From Phycisphaerae bacterium (GTDB lineage: Bacteria > Planctomycetota > Phycisphaerae > UBA1845 > UTPLA1), in the NCBI GenBank assembly GCA_016935885.1, contig JAFGQA010000325.1, positions 1-8,515 of the forward strand: 8,515 nt of DNA. The letters run 5' to 3'. The position numbers and the translations under genes are program-made. This document shows, in pieces, positions 5,842-8,515 of this stretch; positions within the stretch are counted from its first letter, which is position 1, and each line of letters opens with the position of its first letter. The notes beneath the pieces are model-generated. The model ran no database searches and was not told the DNA's origin. It saw nothing but the letters and a program-made list of their open reading frames with translations.

Positions 5842-6363
5842 ATGACACTGCACCGCCTTGCCTTGCCAGTCGCCCGGCTTGTTTGGAATGGCTCGAAACG
5901 TGTCGGCGCGGCCGCAGAGCCTGAAATGGAGGAGAAGAGGGCTCGGGTGGAAGATGCACTCAACGCAAGCCGCGCCGCTGTCGCGGAGGGGCTTCTGCCC
6001 GGTGGTGGCGTGGCGGCCCTGCGCGTCACGGATGCGCTTGACGCACTCGAGGCAAAGCTCGATAATGATCAATGCATCGGGGTCGACGTTCTCCGCCACG
6101 CTCTCCGCGCTCCGATCCAGCAGATTGCACACAACGTGGGCCTCGACGGCTCTGTGGTTTGCCAGAAGGTGCTGGAGGGCGCCGGCAGTTTCGGGTTCAA
6201 CGACCTGACCGAGGAATACGGCGACATGGTGGCCACGGGCGTCCTCGTTCCAACGAAGGTCGAGCGGGGGGCTTTGCGGAACGCGGCCTCGGTCGCGGGA
6301 TTGTTGCTCACGACGGACGCCGTCGTGGGGGCGATTGGCAAGACATCGAAGCAGGCGGCATGA
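5842..6363 (+). pseudogene. groEL: 5'-truncated GroEL chaperonin, C-terminal equatorial part
   Basis: An open frame of 173 codons. From residue 21 (VGAAAEPEMEEKRARVEDAL) to 162 it matches the C-terminal third of GroEL, from about E. coli residue 381. It retains the catalytic Asp (Asp38, equal to Asp398) and the GGG loop (54-56), plus VVCQKVLEGAGSFGFN and NAASVAGLLLTTDAVV. Roughly 380 N-terminal residues, including the apical domain, are absent. Residues 1-20 do not match. Two nucleotide-contact sites are changed: the usual ILDPTKV reads VLVPTKV (Val136 for the ribose-contacting Asp495), and the Asn-Ala-Ala adenine contact reads Asn-Asp-Leu (120-122). The Gly-Gly-Met tail is missing. An AGGTG lies 6 bases before the ATG, so expression is possible. 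A remnant is most likely; a repurposed short protein is the alternative. Confidence 0.8.
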
Positions 6364-6497
6364 CGCAGAAAGCGATTCATGGCACGGGCCACTGGCCGCT
6401 GGGCCCCGGGCAGCCGTGATCAGGCGGTGGCGGGCACAATCTCTCCAGTGGCGCCCCGCGCTGGGGACAGATCGTATATGGGGCTCCCGAGTGCGAC
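6364..6497. other. short gap between the groEL remnant and the glycosyltransferase
   Basis: The 134 bases are GC-rich, with a GGGCCCCGGG block near 6401-6410. No clear terminator or promoter is seen, so the glycosyltransferase could be read through from upstream or have its own unrecognised promoter. Confidence 0.3.
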
Positions 6498-8515
6498 ATG
6501 ATCAGCCCACAGTCAATGCACGCGAACGTGAACACGAGGCATCCTGACGAGACTGTTCAGGGCACACAAGTCCAACGCATCGCCATGATTGGCAACTACC
6601 TGCCCCGACAGTGCGGCATCGCCACGTTCACAACCGACCTCTGCGATGCCCTGGCGCGCGAGTATGCAGGGCTTCAATGTCTCGTGCTCGCGATGAACGA
6701 CACCGAGACCGGCTATCAGTACCCCCCGGCGGTCCGATTCGAGATCACGGAGCAAGATCCCAAAGCGTACCTGCGGGCGGCAAGCTTCCTTGAACTGGGG
6801 AATGTCGATCTCGTCTGCCTTCAGCACGAGTTTGGGATCTTCGGTGGCGAGGCGGGCGCCCACATTCTCACGCTCCTGCGAGAACTCCGAATGCCCATCG
6901 TCACCACGCTGCACACGGTCTTCCAGGAAGCGCAGACGCCTCAGTACGCGGAGGTTTTCGAGGAGATCATACAGCTCAGCGATCGCGTGGTCGTGCTGAC
7001 GAGCCGCGGCGTGGAGATTCTGCGGGACGTTCACAAGGTCCCGCGAGAATCAATCGACCTGATTCCCCACGGCATCCACGACACGCCGTTCGTGGACCCA
7101 AACTTCTACAAAGACCGCTTCGGCGTGGAAGGCAAGTCCGTCATCCTTACATCCGGCCTGCTCGGTCCCAACAAGGGCATCGAGTATGTCCTGAACGCTC
7201 TGCCACGGATCATCAAGGCACACCCGGATGTCGCGTACATCGTTCTGGGGGCAACCCATCCGAACCTCGTCCGGAGAGATGGCGAGCGATATCGAGAATC
7301 GCTCATGACAATAGTCCAAGAGCTCCGCATCGAAGACCACGTGATCTTCGACAATCGTTTCGTCGGGATCGAGGAGCTGCTGGAATACATTGGCGCCGCG
7401 GACATCTATGTGACGCCTTACCCCGAGCGCGAGCAGATATCGTCCGGGGCGCTCGCCTATGCGCTTGGGGCCGGCAAGGCCATCGTCTCGACTTCCTATT
7501 GGTACGCTGAGGAGCTCTTGGGGGATGGTCGCGGCCGCCTGGTCCCGTTCAAGGACCCGTCGGCCATCGCGGATCAGGTCAACGATCTGCTCTCCAACCC
7601 CGCCGAGTTGCACGCGATCCGAAAGCGGGCCTATTTACATGGCCGCGAGATGATCTGGGCCAAGGTGGCCCGTCAGTACATGCGCTCGTTCCTGCGGGCC
7701 CGTGAAGAGCGCATGCGGCAACCCCGCGCCGCATTCAGGGCCACGGCCTCCCTGCGGCGGCCCATCGGACTTCCCGCCGTCAAGCTTGATCACATACGAC
7801 GTCTGACGGATGACACGGGCATGATTCAACACGCCGTGTTCGCCATACCGAGTTACGACACAGGCTATACCACAGATGACAACGCCAGGGCACTCGTCCT
7901 CGCCGTGCTGCTGGAGGGGCTCGAGAAGGAGGCCGGCGACCTCGCGACACGCCACCTGGCAGAAACCTACCTTGCCTTTCTCTGGCACGCATTCAACAAA
8001 GCGACTGGACGATTCCGCAACCAAATGAGCTATGATCGGCGGTTCACGGAGGAGATTGGCTCCGAGGACTCACACGGGCGCGCCGTGTGGGCCCTGGGCG
8101 CGGCGGCCGGGCGATCGAGAGACGTTCAGCTTCGGACGGCCGCGGCGCAGTTGTTCGGCATGGCGTTGCCCGCGGTCGCGGAAACCACGTCGCCACGGTG
8201 TTGGGCCTTCGCCCTTTTGGGGATCCACGACTACATGCGGCGATTCTATGGCGACCACACAGCAAGAACCGCGCGGCAATCCCTCGCCACCAAGCTGATG
8301 GACATGTACCGCAGCGAAAGCAGCCAAGAATGGCCGTGGTTCGAGCACGTCGTCACCTACGCCAACGCGAGGCTTCCGCACGCGCTGCTGGTCAGCGGCC
8401 GCTGGATCCCGTCCGGCGAGATGGTCGAAGCAGGCTTGGAGGCCTTGCGCTGGCTGGCGGAGATTCAGCAGGGTGAAGGTGGTTGCTTCTCCCCGATCGG
8501 CAATCAGGGCTTCTA
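6498..8515 (+). CDS. GT4-type glycosyltransferase with C-terminal toroid-like domain, 3' end outside the window
   Basis: The frame gives 672 residues before the window ends. The first half is a retaining GT-B glycosyltransferase. The N-terminal Rossmann part starts at about residue 27 (RIAMIGNYLPRQCGIATF) with LQHEFGIFGG at 108-117. The C-terminal nucleotide-sugar part includes SGLLGPNKGIEYVLNALP and the donor-loop stretch YPEREQISSGALAYALG. From about 425 a second helical domain begins, with HAVFAIPSYDTGYTTDDNAR and later EWPWFEHVVTYANARLPHAL, resembling an alpha/alpha-toroid of the kind seen in carbohydrate-active enzymes. No signal peptide or membrane segment is seen. Donor and acceptor are unknown; a mannose-type sugar is a guess from the nearby GH130 remnant. 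The start is uncertain: ATG 6498 lacks a good ribosome binding site, and ATG 6516, GTG 6528 and ATG 6585 are alternatives. Confidence 0.85.
   Translation, partial: MISPQSMHANVNTRHPDETVQGTQVQRIAMIGNYLPRQCGIATFTTDLCDALAREYAGLQCLVLAMNDTETGYQYPPAVRFEITEQDPKAYLRAASFLELGNVDLVCLQHEFGIFGGEAGAHILTLLRELRMPIVTTLHTVFQEAQTPQYAEVFEEIIQLSDRVVVLTSRGVEILRDVHKVPRESIDLIPHGIHDTPFVDPNFYKDRFGVEGKSVILTSGLLGPNKGIEYVLNALPRIIKAHPDVAYIVLGATHPNLVRRDGERYRESLMTIVQELRIEDHVIFDNRFVGIEELLEYIGAADIYVTPYPEREQISSGALAYALGAGKAIVSTSYWYAEELLGDGRGRLVPFKDPSAIADQVNDLLSNPAELHAIRKRAYLHGREMIWAKVARQYMRSFLRAREERMRQPRAAFRATASLRRPIGLPAVKLDHIRRLTDDTGMIQHAVFAIPSYDTGYTTDDNARALVLAVLLEGLEKEAGDLATRHLAETYLAFLWHAFNKATGRFRNQMSYDRRFTEEIGSEDSHGRAVWALGAAAGRSRDVQLRTAAAQLFGMALPAVAETTSPRCWAFALLGIHDYMRRFYGDHTARTARQSLATKLMDMYRSESSQEWPWFEHVVTYANARLPHALLVSGRWIPSGEMVEAGLEALRWLAEIQQGEGGCFSPIGNQGF

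Noticed and set aside
6513..7613. Two minus-strand open frames (6513-7034 and 7050-7613)
   Set aside because: Both are antisense to the well-supported glycosyltransferase and look like shadows of its codon pattern.

Overview
The window is bacterial, chromosomal and GC-rich (roughly 60% by eye), with short intergenic hairpins and several gene remnants. The gene set is an enzyme I of the phosphotransferase system, a tandem universal stress protein, a DHH phosphoesterase, pieces of a GH130 glycoside phosphorylase and of GroEL, and a GT4 glycosyltransferase with an extra C-terminal domain. I associate this mixture with environmental lineages such as Planctomycetota, Nitrospirota or deltaproteobacterial groups. 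No marker gene is present, so that placement is a weak inference.

Layout. Positions 1-59 may hold the first codons of a minus-strand gene running off the left edge. A complete ptsI-type gene occupies 124-1836 (minus, GTG start, good ribosome binding site). The 660-base gap 1837-2496 holds a leader hairpin, a striking array of five 22-bp palindromes in a 66-bp higher-order period (2201-2354), and a compound hairpin with mutually exclusive folds (2376-2412). A two-domain universal stress protein lies at 2497-3345 (minus). Positions 3397-3896 (minus) contain the last ~88 codons of a GH130 glycoside phosphorylase, joined out of frame to a short zinc-ribbon reading frame; this looks like a rearrangement scar. 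The gap 3897-4399 carries three strong hairpins just upstream of a plus-strand DHH phosphoesterase (4400-5434, GTG start). The gap 5435-5841 carries a pair of inverted, self-palindromic elements. An open but 5'-truncated groEL remnant follows (5842-6363, plus). From 6498 to the right edge runs a large glycosyltransferase whose C-terminal part resembles an alpha/alpha-toroid domain; its end lies outside the window.

How the genes may fit together. Universal stress protein, chaperonin remnant, small-nucleotide/oligoribonucleotide phosphoesterase, PTS enzyme I and mannoside-type carbohydrate genes suggest an accessory stress and carbohydrate-reserve region. Minus-strand genes fill the left half and plus-strand genes the right, diverging across 3897-4399. 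Two of the recognisable families (GH130 and GroEL) survive only as 3' ends, so the region looks rearranged. The glycosyltransferase and the GH130 remnant may be relics of one carbohydrate pathway. That functional link is inference. I did not find a clearly new multi-gene system; the most unusual signal is the palindrome array between the stress-protein gene and ptsI.
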